Source: Pseudoips prasinana (taxonomy: Eukaryota; Arthropoda; Insecta; Lepidoptera; Nolidae). Taken from it: DNA of 64,000 bases. The position numbers were made by a program, and so were the translations under genes. Of the stretch, positions 21,515-33,057 are shown piece by piece; the first letter of the stretch is position 1, and each line of letters begins with the position of its first letter. The stretch lies in NCBI GenBank assembly GCA_951640165.1, contig OX621242.1, positions 11,773,501-11,837,500 of the forward strand. The letters run 5' to 3'. The notes beneath the pieces are model-generated. The model searched no databases, had not been told where the DNA came from, and was given only the letters and a program-made list of their open reading frames with translations.

Positions 21515-22667
21515 TGTAAAGACGAATGATCATTCAGGAGGCATTTTCCCAGCAGTGGGCGCCTTTTACTAAATAATGCGCAATCACGAACCGAAAAGCA
21601 CTATAATAACTTTCCGGACAAAACATCAATGTTCAGAAATATCAGTAATGTTTTAATTTGTTTTACTTAACATTTTAGATAAGTCGGTTTAATTATCCAT
21701 AGTATTTTCTAAGCCAGCAAGTTCGTTAATGACCGGCCTTGGTAATATCGGTTACCATAATGTCTGAATGATAATGTTTATAGGTAATTAAATACTGAAG
21801 AGCTGATGTACGAAGAAATAACGAGGATGTGACGTCAAACACTGATGCAGGAACCGGAAGGTTTTTACGTCAGCTCTTCATGGCATAAATCATCGGTTAA
21901 CAGCTCTCAACAAGAAATTTATCTGACCGATAATATTAATACTTACTTTTATTATTCTGTGGTATAAATTATACGATAAAGTTCGCACAGGTAGGTACTG
22001 ATGTTGAAGTATACTCTGATAATGATAATATAGCATAAACGGGCACTTATAATAATTTTGTTTTTCTCCAATATTTAAAATACAAGCAGCCCGTTACGGT
22101 TTATTTTTATAGTAATCGTCTGCCTTTTTAATTAAAATTTACTATAAGCAGATATTATTAATTACTTAGATTATTTTCATGTAATTTCACGTACAACAAT
22201 AAAGACAGAATAAAAAGAAATTAATTAATTCTTGACCAACACAGGTACAAAAAAAGAAAATCAAATAATATTTATACTCCAGGGCAACAATAAGTGATTA
22301 AAACAATTAATATCTGTCATATTTCTATGTCACTGGAAATAAACTATATAATTTTAGCACTTTCTTGTTTATTAATTTCAGTCTTGCTTATCAGTAACGC
22401 GGTCCGTAATTGTGCAGTAGCTGCCGACCTGAACTTCATCCGGGTTGATGTCTTTTATCTCCTATTCAAACATTTAGGGGTAGCCTAAGTATTTGAATAA
22501 GAAAATAAAAACAAAGCAAAGTTCAAGGCGGTTCAATAGTTTCAAAACAGTAATTATTTACGACGTAAAAGTGGGATGTTATGATTATTATTATTCACTA
22601 AAATATTATTTCTTGTAAGGAATGCAACGTAATAGAAGTTAGCAATTTTATTTTTTTGTTTTGTTTA
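21515..22667. other. No recognised feature
   Basis: AT-rich. A short piece near 21535-21570 resembles an RTE/SINE-5 end (CCCAGCAGTGGGCG), too little to call. No gene was recognised. Confidence 0.45.
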
Positions 22668-22860
22668 AAAAGGACAACGCCTGCACTAGTCAATTTAATC
22701 CCTGTGTCGCGAGGTACTTTGCAAACTATATACAACATATAATAGACTCAGAACAACTATTTATGGGTCACACAAATAGTGGCCCAGCGCGGGATTCGAA
22801 CCCGCGACACGAAGCGGCGAGGCGACTGTCTTAGCCGCTACGCCACACGTGCAGTCAATT
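22668..22860 (-). mobile_element. SINE family 2, full length
   Basis: Minus-strand tRNA-like head GTGTGGCGTAGCGGCTAAG, B box in CGCGGGTTCGAATCCCG, and a tail ending GCAGGCGTTGTC before an A run (T run on the plus strand). Six relatives occur in the window. Confidence 0.85.
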
Positions 22861-23074
22861 GTGTCTAATCTTTTGCAAAATAAGATTCGTCAAAGAAATG
22901 CAGACCCATAAAACTGGTTTTACATCAATCTATTGAACAGGTTGCGCATAAATAAATAGTAAAGCGCGATGATCTCACCTAAGCTTTATTTATTCCATTT
23001 CTGTCTACAATTCTATAAGAATTCTTAGGTACCTACTAACTTTTTTAACATACATTATATGTATATGTTTTTTT

Positions 23075-23490
23075 TATCTTTTCTTTTTTAGGGGTTTTTG
23101 TCCAATAAGGATATGCCAACCCCATCATACCTTATAACATAGTAAATACATAGTAAAATAACTAACACACATAAAAACTTAAATTAGAGGTACTAAAAAA
23201 CAAACGCTGCTGCTCACTGCTGAACGACTAATACTAAGCTACATAACTCTTTTGCTGCCTGCGATTTAGGGTTTGCTAAAATGCTTTGAATCAGACCTAC
23301 ATCCAGCCTATTTAACTTTAACTCGTTCAAAAGCGAGTCACGTTCATCTTTATTCCGAACTCATTCCATCAGCAAATGTTGCACATCCTCAATTTTGTTA
23401 CAAATTATACAATTGGGAGAATTGGACTTTTTCATTAAGAAAGCAAACTTTGTTGATGGATAATGTCCGGATCTAAGTCTATGTATATGT
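23075..23490 (-). pseudogene. LINE C-terminal Cys/His tail and 3' UTR
   Basis: The minus-strand frame reads RLRSGHYPSTKFAFLMKKS, then CIICNKIEDVQHLLME, then NPKSQAAKEL. This is the C-terminal domain of an I/Loa/Jockey-type ORF2. After its stop a 3' UTR runs to an AAAAAAGAAAAGA-type tail at about 23075. It is strongly 5'-truncated. Confidence 0.75.
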
Positions 23491-23502
23491 TATTACGAGA
23501 TA

Positions 23503-23747
23503 TCTATACATATAATAAAATCGTAGGAAAGTCAAAACTGTATTTTTTTTAAAGGATACTTGGGACGTGATCTACATTCGATATTGAAGCCAAAAAGTAT
23601 TGTATGGACTTACTTCAAATTCTGCATGAATATTACTAAGAGATCAGGTCAACATATAGGCTACATATTATCACGCTATCACCTACGGGGGAGGAGCTGT
23701 GATAATTTATAAAGTTTAAAGCGGGTAAAACCGCGGGGCCCAGCTAG
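23503..23747 (+). mobile_element. Short non-autonomous Helitron
   Basis: Starts TCTATACATATAATAAAATC and ends AACCGCGGGGCCCAGCTAG, followed by T. It is related to the minus-strand copies at 42.0, 49.8 and 57.5 kb. Confidence 0.88.
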
Positions 23748-23810
23748 TATTTAATAATGCCATGTGGATCTAATCACGAGGTGGGCATAGATGTCTTTCC
23801 GAGTGAATAT

Positions 23811-24055
23811 AATAATATAATATCTGGGGACAATGTCACACAGATCATAGCCCCAAACTAAGCAAAGCTTGTACTATGGGTACCAGGCGATGATATATAT
23901 ACTTATATAGATAAATACTTAAATACATAGAAAACATCCATGACTCAGAAACAAATATTCGTGCACATCACACAAATATTTGCACTTACCGGGATTCGAA
24001 CCCAGGACCACCAGCTTCATAGGCAGGAGTACTACCAACTAGGCTACGGTGACCG
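23811..24055 (-). mobile_element. SINE family 3, full length
   Basis: Minus-strand head with CCTAGTTGGTAGTACTCCTG and a perfect B box GGGTTCGAATCCC; AATAATATAATATC tail at the left. It is the best preserved copy of the family here. Confidence 0.85.
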
Positions 24056-24059
24056 TCCT

Positions 24060-24235
24060 TATCTACTAGAGAACGGGCAGCAGCGTCTCTCTGTGTACTA
24101 TGGCATCGCGATCACCAATCCATCTGACAGGCGTGGCGCTTATAGGGTATCCCTCCAAATGACGGACACAACCACATTGGGGAGGCCTTTGCCCAGTAGT
24201 GGACGTAATTCAGCGGACATAATGTTGATAATATA
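24060..24235 (+). mobile_element. SINE family 5 body and 3' end
   Basis: GAGAACGGGCAGCAGCGTCTC and GGCGTGGCGCTTATAGGG, then GGAGGCCTTTGCCCAGTAG and a GTTGATAAT tail. The head is absent. Confidence 0.7.
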
Positions 24236-24648
24236 TGTTATAATCTCGTCAATAAGACCGATCATCAAAATTTCGGTAAAGTAACTTTTATTTCATTGGC
24301 ATTGTCAAAATTTGACATTTGAAAATTGGCATTTTCCCTAAATGACAAAACCATTTGGAAAAAAGAACATCAGTTATTATTAATCCATTAAAAAGATTGG
24401 AGGAGGTTCTAAATTTACCTGTACGGGTTTTTTTTTAATACGCTACACGCACGAATTTGCTGGTGTTTGAGAAGCGATTTAAATCATGTTTCTTTTATAC
24501 GATAGAGTTAAATAGTTTCGAGATGGTCCTATATACATTTTGGTTTAGTACCATATTTTTATAACTAATAATATATTTCTTTTTTAATTCTTTCCATTAC
24601 CCGCTCTTGTTCGTCGGTGCATAAAATGTTTAAGTTTGTGTATTACCT
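24236..24648. other. No recognised feature
   Basis: AT-rich, with a small inverted match between GTCAAAATTTGACA words at 24305-24318. Nothing else was recognised. Confidence 0.45.
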
Positions 24649-24649
24649 G

Positions 24650-24785
24650 CTAGATGGACCGATGATCTTGTGCGGGTCGCTGGAAATCGCTGTATGCGGA
24701 TAGCGCAAGACCGGCCATTGTGGAGATCTTTGGGGGAGGCCTTTGTCCAGCAGTGGACGTCTTTCGACTGATAATATGTTGATTA
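24650..24785 (+). mobile_element. RTE-type LINE 3' end
   Basis: Same C-terminal and 3' end block as at 4.2 and 16.2 kb (AGATGGACCGATGATC...GGACGTCTTTCGACTG). Only about 135 bases remain. Confidence 0.8.
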
Positions 24786-24899
24786 TATTATATGATAAAC
24801 TAATTATAACATATTATATTATATGATTATTATATGATATTATAGCTTAGTAGGTTTTATAAGAACATCATTTGAATTGCGATCTAAGCCCTTGCGTGT

Positions 24900-25245
24900 C
24901 TGCCCTTGATGATGTCCTCCCGGCCGAATTTCGACCACGGCGGCCATTCTCAATGGAGATTAGCTAATTGCGCGGGACATATTATAGTGCACAAGTGTGT
25001 GCGCAAACACAGGGGCACTTTCTATCCATCACTCTCATGATCCGATGGGACGACTAGCGACACGACCGGAAAGAGGTCAGGTACAGGACCGACGGCTTTA
25101 CGTGCTCTCCGAGGCACAGGGTGTAATACCGCCAACTTCCAGACTTCGGGCTGATACTGGGAAATTTCTTTTTACGGAATAATCCCAAAATCACTTTTTA
25201 GCCCGACCCGGGATTTGAACCCAAGACCTCATTTTCAAATTGATA
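24900..25245 (-). mobile_element. SINE family 4, nearly full length
   Basis: The tRNA-like head is at the right (GGGATTTGAACCCAAGACCTC read on the plus strand, with an intact B box on the minus strand). The conserved body runs left to GATGATGTCCTCCCGG. Confidence 0.85.
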
Positions 25246-25747
25246 TAATTATTTTACCGTTTCACGACTTGTTACAGTTATAATTAATAAGGCAAATTAA
25301 AACAGTTATAATAGGTACGTTAAGATAATCGCTAGTTTTAGATACATAATAAATATAGATGTATCTACAACTAGCGATATACATAGGTAGGTAGGTAGTA
25401 AGTATAGTAAAGTTATTGGACAATTATACAGGACCGAGAAAGTGTTCATAGGCAGTTTTGTGTGCAAGGACATTTATTGGACTGCTGCTGGTTTCTAGGC
25501 TAAATTTGTTTGGCCAAATTCAAATAAATTATTTAGGTTCTAAAATATGAATGGGTTTATAAAAGTTCTTAATTCAAATAGTTTTTTTGTTCAAATATGG
25601 TGGATTTTATTAATGTAATATAATTAAGTAAAAGTATTATATGTATACATATAGACATTACATATACAGAGTGATCTCCATATTAGCCTCTAGGCGTGTA
25701 AATATTTAACATTTCACAAATTACGTAATTACGGGTGATTATATTAA
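25246..25747. other. No recognised feature
   Basis: AT-rich with no supported element. Confidence 0.45.
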
Positions 25748-25928
25748 TCACACTAATATTATAAAGGCTAAAGTTTGTGAGTGTGTATGTTTGTGACTTC
25801 TTCAGGACTAAACGGCTGGAGCACTTTTAATAAAATTTGGTATAGAGTTAGCTGACACCCCGGATTAACACGTAGGCTATATATAATTTATAAAGTTTAA
25901 CGCGGGTAAAACCGCGGGGCACAGCTAG
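25748..25928 (+). mobile_element. Short non-autonomous Helitron
   Basis: Starts TCACACTAATATTATAAAGG and ends AACCGCGGGGCACAGCTAG, followed by T. It has a compact 181-bp length and no coding content. The partial copies at 43.1 and 60.1 kb belong to the same subfamily. Confidence 0.88.
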
Positions 25929-26097
25929 TGTAATATAATTAAAAGTAATATATGTCTAATACAGGGTTATCTCTATATTAGCCTTATTAATTATTTCACA
26001 ATTATGCCTAATTTTAGTACTATTTAATAAAATATTAATTTCATGTATTGATATAATTTCTAGTCAGTAAAAATTGTAAACTTAATACTAAGGATAT

Positions 26098-26175
26098 CAT
26101 AGAGTGGATCGTCCGATGGGGCTCGAACCTGCAATGTCTAGCAAGTCTAGGTGTGCGGTCTAATGTTAAGCTACC
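26098..26175 (-). mobile_element. SINE family 5 tRNA-like head
   Basis: GGATCGTCCGATGGGGCTCGAACCTGC-like sequence with a B-box core on the minus strand, similar to 35.6 kb. Only the head is recognisable. Confidence 0.6.
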
Positions 26176-26237
26176 AAAGATACTCGTCTGTGACTCAACT
26201 TTATGAATGCCTATTCCAAGGTCCTAACAGAGGATGT

Positions 26238-26377
26238 CATACGCCAGCACATCAAGCTACCCCAATCTGTCAAAATTCCCCAATTGAAAGTGAACCTATG
26301 CTTTTGTGATAACGTTAAAAATATATAAAAGAAATTTGACAGACTGGGGTAGCTGGATGTGCTGAAGTCTATACATA
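26238..26377 (+). mobile_element. Palindromic MITE-1, slightly truncated
   Basis: ACGCCAGCACATCAAGC at the left; the right end is diverged (GTGCTGAAGTCTATACATA). The family centre GTGAACCTATGCTTTTGTG is present. Confidence 0.88.
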
Positions 26378-26461
26378 GGTGCCATCCATGGGCAAGATAG
26401 CCGACTTACAGTGGCATGGGAAAGATTTTATTGATAAAACCTTCCAAACTACCATAGTTTT

Positions 26462-26582
26462 GAGTTTTTTTATATGATAAAAAGGCAAACAAGGTGACTC
26501 ACTTGTCACCTGATGATAAGTGATCGACATTGACACTCGTAACACCAGAGTAGCTGCAAGTTGCATTGCCGGCCTTTAAGGA
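26462..26582 (-). mobile_element. LINE 3' end, CR1-like lepidopteran family
   Basis: The minus strand reads AAAGGCCGGCAATGCA...ACCAGAGTGTT-like and CACTTATCATCAGGTGAC and ends in an AT-rich tail. The same 3' end occurs on the plus strand at about 34310-34410. Confidence 0.65.
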
Positions 26583-26589
26583 AGGAAAC

Positions 26590-26890
26590 CTTATTCATCA
26601 TCATCAGCCTGACATCATCCACTGCTGGACATAGGCCTCCCCCAAAGGTTTCTAATTCTTGCATTAGGAGGCGTTTGCCTTAGTCACCGCGCTTGGCCTG
26701 CGTGTTGGTGACCGCATTTAGGTGGTAGTTAGTACACAGGAGGCGCTGCTGTTCGACTACCTGATGTACCGGATGGGATTGGATCATCCTGTTATTCTTT
26801 ATTGGCCGGAAACCAGACGGCCGAAGGTTGAAAAGGTTCAATTACCGGTCTTTCTCTTCCCGCGTCCAGCGGCTTCTAAAGACACTCCAA
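26590..26890 (-). mobile_element. RTE/SINE-type 3' end, different subfamily
   Basis: A CATCATCATCAG tail, then CCACTGCTGGACATAGGCC at the left, followed by a body unlike the other RTE pieces. Its right boundary is uncertain. Confidence 0.5.
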
Positions 26891-27586
26891 TTTCCAATTG
26901 AGAACATTTAAGTCGGTTCAAAACAAAAAATACCGTCCAGTGCAAGTTTAAATAATTTCATACATTTCGTGTTTTGTATTTTCAGACTACTATTCATTCC
27001 ACTTCTCCCGTTTTTCCGTTCCAAGATATTCTTTTATCTAAATTGTGTGAATTTTGAAATTTAAATTAATTTAATATAGATAAAAAGCATTTTTCATTTT
27101 TCAACGAATGTGATAGCATTTTTAATTGTAAAATAATACAACTACATCTTACATTACTTTCTTAATACATTACTTTCACTGAAGTCACTTTCGTTTTTAT
27201 TACGCTGTGAATTGCTTTTTGAATTCATTTAGGTAAACTATAAAAATAATTAATAAAAAATCTATAACAACTTGTACACGATGTATATCCCGCCCATTGC
27301 ATAAAATACTAAAATAAATAATTTTATTTTACTGGTTCCAGCAGCCTGTCATCCAAAAACGATTGCAAAATATATTATTATTATTCTGTAAGCATTTTAA
27401 ATTATGTATTCGTATAGTTTTGATTTGTTTAATCTTATTGTATTAATTAATTTTAATTTATAATGCATTTAATTGATTTCATTAATTGTTCGTTTAATTT
27501 TATCTGAATTTGATTACATTGACATTTCACGTTATGTTTATATTAGTAATTTATTTATTTTTACTACAATTATTAAATATCATATT
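26891..27586. other. No recognised feature
   Basis: Very AT-rich flank of the LTR element. It ends with the 5-bp target duplication ATATT at 27582-27586. Confidence 0.5.
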
Positions 27587-27869
27587 TTTAGGAATTAAAA
27601 GGATTTTATTATAAAAATCTGGTTTATTCACACTTCAGAATAAATAATTAGAAATCAACAACAATTTTCTTATGACAAATCACTTATAACGAGAAACACT
27701 GTAACCACTGCACATTACACTCAAGATATATATCGGTATCGATACGTAAACCAGCAGAGCTTCGCCCTCGTCGACGTCTGGCCCCAAAAGAGAAAGAGGC
27801 ACCGTTGACTCGCCATATATATAGGCAAAGTCCCACGTGACTCATCGCCCATCTTGGAAATTCCTCACA
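27587..27869 (-). repeat. 3' LTR (minus-strand sense)
   Basis: 283 bp. On the minus strand it begins TGTGAGGAATTTCC, has a TATATATATGG box-like element, AATAAA signals near its end, and terminates CTTTTAATTCCTAAA. It differs from the other LTR at only a few positions (an indel/substitution cluster near 27620 and one substitution at about 27777). Confidence 0.9.
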
Positions 27870-28191
27870 CGGCCTCTCCTGACTTCGCGTCGACCACGAC
27901 CGCGCTTCTTCAGCAGCACCAGGAGACACGGTGAAGCTATGATCGCCAGCTCCTACTGCATTGGAGAGCTCACCGTCATCAGAATCATCATCTGCATAAA
28001 ACACAAACAGTTAATTATCATGGCAACTTCACAAAGATGCCTATTCAGTCATCCACCTCGCACTCAAGGCACTCAAACAGGCAATCACTCTCGTAACAGA
28101 GATAAATACACTCAAAATACTTCGCTTTCAAATGTATGCAAACATCTCTTGCAAACTTCTGTCATACTCATAATTGAACAAGTTATATCGA

Positions 28192-28345
28192 CAAACGTAA
28201 AGTTATAGCGACACACGTCAAATATTGCGACAAACGCAAAGTTATAGCGACAAACGCCAAGTTACAGCGACAAACGCCAAGTTACAGCGACAAACGCCAA
28301 GTTACAGCGACAAACGCCAAGTTACAGCGACAAACGCCAAGCGAC
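28192..28345. repeat. 20-bp minisatellite inside the LTR element
   Basis: About seven copies of a GCGACAAACGCCAAGTTACA-type 20-mer. The central copies are identical and the outer ones diverged, as expected for array growth from the middle. It lies next to the 3' LTR and is absent elsewhere in the window. Confidence 0.9.
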
Positions 28346-28729
28346 ACGCCTGAGTGCATAGTACCATAGCGACTAGCACTTGATAACTCATTGAGTACAC
28401 TATTCACGCGTACGGAGCGCTGAGCTGCTGAAGCCAGGTACTCCGGGACATCAGCCTCGGGAACCACCACTGGACTGCACCGGCAGCAACCAGCAAGACC
28501 TGCCTTCCGCTCGCGCCCGTCCGCACATACGCCAAGTGTACGGACTTCCTGTCCAACACAAAGTAGAGACTTGCTGCCAGCTAGCCACGCGCGCTAAGTG
28601 CACGCCTGCCAGATTAAACGCTTCAGGGCTTCAGCCTCGAAGGCAGCCACTGGGCCACGCCGACAGTTTGTTCCAAACAGTAAGTCGCATACTCGCCTAG
28701 GATAATGACAAGCAAGACCACAAGCAAAG

Positions 28730-28990
28730 TTTACGTCAGGTTAGGATAAAATAGTTGAACTCAGTCTCGAAGAATGCAGCTCATGTCTCCGGGCACCGTT
28801 CATTGCACAGCCACTTGCACAGTCTTGTCTCCCGTGAGCGTAGCTTCACCTCATAACGACCGCTCTGGAAGGCCTTGGTCACTTTGTAAAGACCACGTGT
28901 CCATCTGACCAGCTTTCCTGTAGACTGAACATACATGATTACAAAAACAAGTTCGTTAAGTTTTAACTCGCGAGTAGGATGTCTATTACG
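28730..28990 (-). pseudogene. Gypsy integrase C-terminal tail remnant
   Basis: The minus-strand frame reads NELVFVIMYVQSTGKLVRW, then GLYKVTKAFQSGRYEVKL and ERCPET before a stop. STGKL...GPYKV...GRYE is the hallmark of the chromodomain-less integrase end in insect gypsy-type elements. A Gly-Pro position reads Gly-Leu here. Upstream catalytic integrase motifs were not found. It is about 80 codons long with no start. Confidence 0.75.
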
Positions 28991-29279
28991 GTTAAATTAC
29001 TCGTCCTTATATATTTTAGTTAGATTGTCTGTAATATGAAGTCTCGTGCAGCCTCTGGTTATTTTACCTAACGCATCACGGTTGGTTACACGGCCACGTC
29101 ACGTACTAACACACAAAAGATTGGCGTAGTTTCATCTTAACAAATGGGAGGAATTAAAGTTCTCAGTTCTAAAACTGAAATTAGTTTGATACTTTCCCAA
29201 GGGGTAATAAGCTGATATGGGATCTTAGGATAAGTTTCTTAGAACAATGCAAGGTATACTTTCTGACAAACTGCTTCAA

Positions 29280-29480
29280 ACCTCGCCACGACACCATGTA
29301 CTGGTCGCAGCCTGCACAGTTTTGTCATAACTGCCACTGAACAACGCACGCTCATGAAGACCGTTTGGCAGTATGCTGAACACCTTCAACGGTCCACACA
29401 TTTATAGATCAAACCTCGCTGTGGAAAAAATTTATTTACAAAGAGTACATCCCATACGTGAACTCTTTTAGTTACATTTA
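29280..29480 (-). pseudogene. Second copy of the integrase tail
   Basis: The minus strand reads LKVFSILPNGLHERALFSG, then SYDKTVQAA and WCRGE. It aligns with the same integrase end as 28730-28990 but extends further. Two versions of one domain end within 700 bases imply duplication or a mosaic of related elements. Confidence 0.55.
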
Positions 29481-30084
29481 ATGAAGGTCAATTTACAATC
29501 ACATGGAAGCACGTGGAGCCAAAAATACTAACTAAGAGACACAGTTTTTTTTTTCAACTGCATGCTCATATTCGTCGTACTAAAGACTCAACAGAGGTCC
29601 TTTATGAATGCAACATAAGAACCACCTGGGTTTCTCATCCACTGGATTGTATCAGTAATACAAAACATCATAACGTCTTACGTACTTGCCTCCAAACTAC
29701 AACACTAAAGCTATTGAATTAAGTCGTCCGCTGCCTGGGTTATCAGAGACCAATTAAAAGGCTTGGAAATCTTATTGACTTAAAATTAGTACAACTTCAC
29801 CGTTATCAGCTTGTGACATCATTATCCCGTTTAGAAATCAAAATCCTAGAAACAATGCACCAACGCGCAATACGCGGTATTAGATCACATTAAAACTCTG
29901 TGTATTTCAGAGCAATACAACAGTAATTTTTGTGGCAGGAAAACTTATACCAAACCATTTTTCTCGGACTCGGCCTCACCTGACCATAACTCACTTGTCT
30001 TCAGGTTGCTTACACGACTCTGATCTCACCTTTGTGAAATGTTTGTGCTCCACATGACCTTGTCTTTTACAAAACATAATTACA
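29481..30084. other. Internal LTR-element sequence, not decoded
   Basis: No protein domain was recognised on either strand. Presumably degenerate pol or filler. Confidence 0.5.
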
Positions 30085-30240
30085 TAATGACTAACATATA
30101 ATTCACGTACACAAAACACATCCAGAGTACAACCACTTACGGTTCACACAAACAGTGTACGCAATTTACGGGAATCGAACCCGGGTCATTGAATGACAAG
30201 GCGATGATCTTAACCACTGCGCCACACCTGCAGTCAAACT
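30085..30240 (-). mobile_element. SINE family 2-like relic inside the LTR element
   Basis: A B-box-bearing GGGAATCGAACCCGGG and CACTGCGCCACACCTGCAG head on the minus strand. The body is poorly preserved. Confidence 0.65.
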
Positions 30241-31659
30241 TCAGAGGAAGACTTCAAACTTATGTTGATAACTCCGCTGCTAAGAAGTAGCTTGAGAACG
30301 TGCACTGCTATTATACCTACTAGGTTTTAAATAACAACTCATTTACATTGTAGAATGCAAATAACACATTTGAGTATTAAATTGAAAAAATGATAAGACT
30401 GTCAAGTGTTACTTAGTAAGTTTTGTCAATACCTTGTAGGCTTTCAGCTCCTCACTCAATCCTCTCACTACCATTAGGCACAAAACAACGGCATGACATT
30501 TTATACAACACCGTGATGTCAAACGTTTCAGGTACCATTCCTCAGCGGTGGTCAATACCTACTGCTATATAATATGGCTATCATGCAATGTACACGATAC
30601 TGAGCGGCGCCGATGACGGCTAGCAACGCTTGACGATTTCTGGTCGAACTTAGCGTAACACACGTCGCAAACTACCTTTTTTTTTTACATGACGTATCGG
30701 TTAGCATAGGAGGCTTTCACTGCTTCACCGGACTATCGCAAACTACCGTGCGACAAACTAAGTGAATGGTTTCGCGCCCTTATATGGGATCCACCTTTCA
30801 AGAAATTTTCTTGATCGGCTACGTGAAATACATCGCGGTATTTCACAAACAAAGCAATAAAATTGTACTTACGTAAATCACAACACAAAAATTTACTAAA
30901 ATAAATTTACACTGGGGTAGAATTGTTCCGTTTAGGTATACACTTCGTAAACTCTTTTTACAGTTATAACATCCAATAAAGGCTTGAACAAACATTCTTT
31001 GTCGTCACAATAATTCAGTGTATGAGCACGATCCACCCCGTCGCATAATAATTGTAAATTGTGAAGAGATCGATTAAAATAAACACAATGACGTAATGGA
31101 GGCTAACACGACTCAACTATCGATGGAATCGTGTCAACAATTGCCTGAGTAACCGAACTACCCACATTTTTTTAGTTTATTTAACAGATTTAAAATTACT
31201 TTCGATAATTTCTTAACTAATCATGATAGTATCGAACGTACGGTGTAGATTTTATTGTGCCTTGGAAGACACTTCAGGTTCACACTTACATGAGCAACAC
31301 AAGGAACGTAAACGGAAATCGTCCCGTTTTTGACAAACAAATACGCCTACGTGATCGGTTATTCACTTGAGAGCGCGACTATGATTGCGATCTCGACCGC
31401 AGTGTACAGGTAGGGCGTCAAGGCTACTGCCACGTGGTCTATAAGACGCACTTTTTTCTGACGTACGCTACCAATCCCAATCCTTAAGCACTCGATTACA
31501 CGAGATACGCGGCGGCGTTGGAATTTCACAACACCATAACAAAATACACAAAGTGGTTATTTGTCTTAAGAAAATCACAAATGAAAGTAACACGAGGTTA
31601 GATCTTATTAAATTTGGATGGCAACAAGCAGCACTTGGGTTCTTTATACCAATTCTGAT
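30241..31659. other. Internal LTR-element sequence near the 5' LTR
   Basis: On the minus strand this should hold leader and gag, but no zinc knuckle or long frame was found. The bases just inside the 5' LTR (TCAGAATTGGTATAAAG on the minus strand) contain a TGGTA that could be a primer-binding site. I cannot assign a tRNA. Confidence 0.45.
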
Positions 31660-31943
31660 TTTAGGAATTAAAAGGATTTTATTATAAAAAATGAGGTTTA
31701 TTCACACTTCAGAATAAATAATTAGAAATCAACAACAATTTTCTTATGACAAATCACTTATAACGAGAAACACTGTAACCACTGCACATTACACTCAAGA
31801 TATATATCGGTATCGATACGTAAACCAGCAGAGCTTCGCCCTCGTCGACGCCTGGCCCCAAAAGAGAAAGAGGCACCGTTGACTCGCCATATATATAGGC
31901 AAAGTCCCACGTGACTCATCGCCCATCTTGGAAATTCCTCACA
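31660..31943 (-). repeat. 5' LTR (minus-strand sense)
   Basis: 284 bp, almost identical to 27587-27869, followed by the target duplication ATATT at 31944-31948. Confidence 0.9.
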
Positions 31944-32184
31944 ATATTGTAATTATATTGAATACATTTATAAATATATTATGGACTTTTATGTCTGAAA
32001 TAAAGATTATTATTTTTATATTATTATAAACAGAATGCATAAAGATTCATTCTGTAATTGATACAGAGCTTTTTAAAACAAGTTCACATTTTTTTATTTA
32101 TTTACATTGATATAAATCAGCAATCAAGTAAATAATTTAGTTTGGTATATCACTTTCAATACAGGAGAAATGTACACTGTGGCA

Positions 32185-32236
32185 TCGTCATATCAGCTGG
32201 ACAACAACCATTGCTGGACAAATAGCTTTCCCAATA
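32185..32236 (-). mobile_element. RTE-like 3' end, very short
   Basis: ATCGTCATATCAGCTGG...CATTGCTGGACAAA resembles the RTE terminus and abuts a SINE tail. Confidence 0.5.
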
Positions 32237-32470
32237 ATAATAATAATAATATCCTGCGACATTATTTACACACGGCCATCTGATCCCAAACTAAGCAGAG
32301 CTTGAACTATGGAAACCAGATAACTGGCATACTAAATATACTACTTTTCTTTTGTAAATACATACTTATATAGATAAATTACACCCAGACTCAGGACAAA
32401 CAGACATGTTCATGCACACAAATATCTGTCGTGGGTGGGAATCAAACCCACGCCAACGGGCCCATCAAAT
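32237..32470 (-). mobile_element. SINE family 1, nearly full length
   Basis: AATAATAATAATAATATCC tail at the left, complete body, and head through GGGTGGGAATCAAACCCACG (B box with one change). A good reference copy. Confidence 0.88.
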
Positions 32471-32703
32471 GATCCTTCATTTGTTTTTAGCGATAGCAAT
32501 AATGGCCACGCTGTATGATGGTCACAGTACTCAGAGAGACACTGCTGGTCGTTCTCTGCTATTCAGCAAACTTTGAACGATGTTGACAAAATTTCAGTTT
32601 GGCATTTTCTTTTTAATCTTCCAATAGAAATGCCATATTTTTCGAATCCCAATAACGGCAAATAAACACATGAACAAAAAATTCATGCATGAAACAAACT
32701 TTA

Positions 32704-33037
32704 TCTATACAAATAAATAAAATTGGAGTGTCTGTTTGTAATATTGAGATAACCGGTTTTTACATATTAATACATACAAATACATACACATTAATATGAA
32801 TATATATACGGTACATACACCAAAATAACATTTTTTACAATTTTTGTCTGTCTGTCTGTCTGTTTGTTCCGGCTAATCTCTGAAATGGCTGGACCGCTTT
32901 TGACGGGACTTTTATTGGCAGGTAGCTGATGTAATAAGGAGTAACTTAGGCTACATTATTCTAGAAAAAATCTTTTGTTTTACTAAAAAAACGAAATAAA
33001 CTAATTAATACGCGGACGAAGTCGCGGGCACAGCTAG
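32704..33037 (+). mobile_element. Non-autonomous Helitron, full length
   Basis: Starts TCTATACAAATAAATAAAAT after an A and ends with the hairpin GCGGACGAAGTCGCGGGC and CAGCTAG before a T. It is the clearest 334-bp short Helitron in the window. It shares its 3' terminus with the decayed helicase-bearing copy ending at 39246. Confidence 0.92.
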
Positions 33038-33057
33038 TATTATAATAAAATTATAAA

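Larger units (their letters stand above)
27587..31943 (-). mobile_element. Gypsy-like LTR retrotransposon with decayed interior
   Basis: Two nearly identical LTRs in direct orientation enclose about 3.8 kb and are flanked by ATATT on both outer sides. The minus strand is the coding sense: LTRs begin TGTGAGGAATTTCC, a purine tract AGGAGAGG lies just before the left (3') LTR, and integrase-tail remnants read on that strand. No intact gag, protease, RT or RNase H could be recognised, so the copy must have depended on others. Near-identical LTRs beside a ruined interior suggest the deletion preceded its last transposition, or that LTR gene conversion occurred. Confidence 0.88.

Noticed and set aside
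23273..23476. 67-codon plus-strand frame as a small gene
   Set aside because: It is the antisense shadow of a LINE C-terminal remnant on the minus strand.
28192..28345. Regularly spaced identical repeats, briefly considered as a CRISPR array
   Set aside because: The units are contiguous 20-mers without unique spacers, and they sit inside a eukaryotic LTR element.
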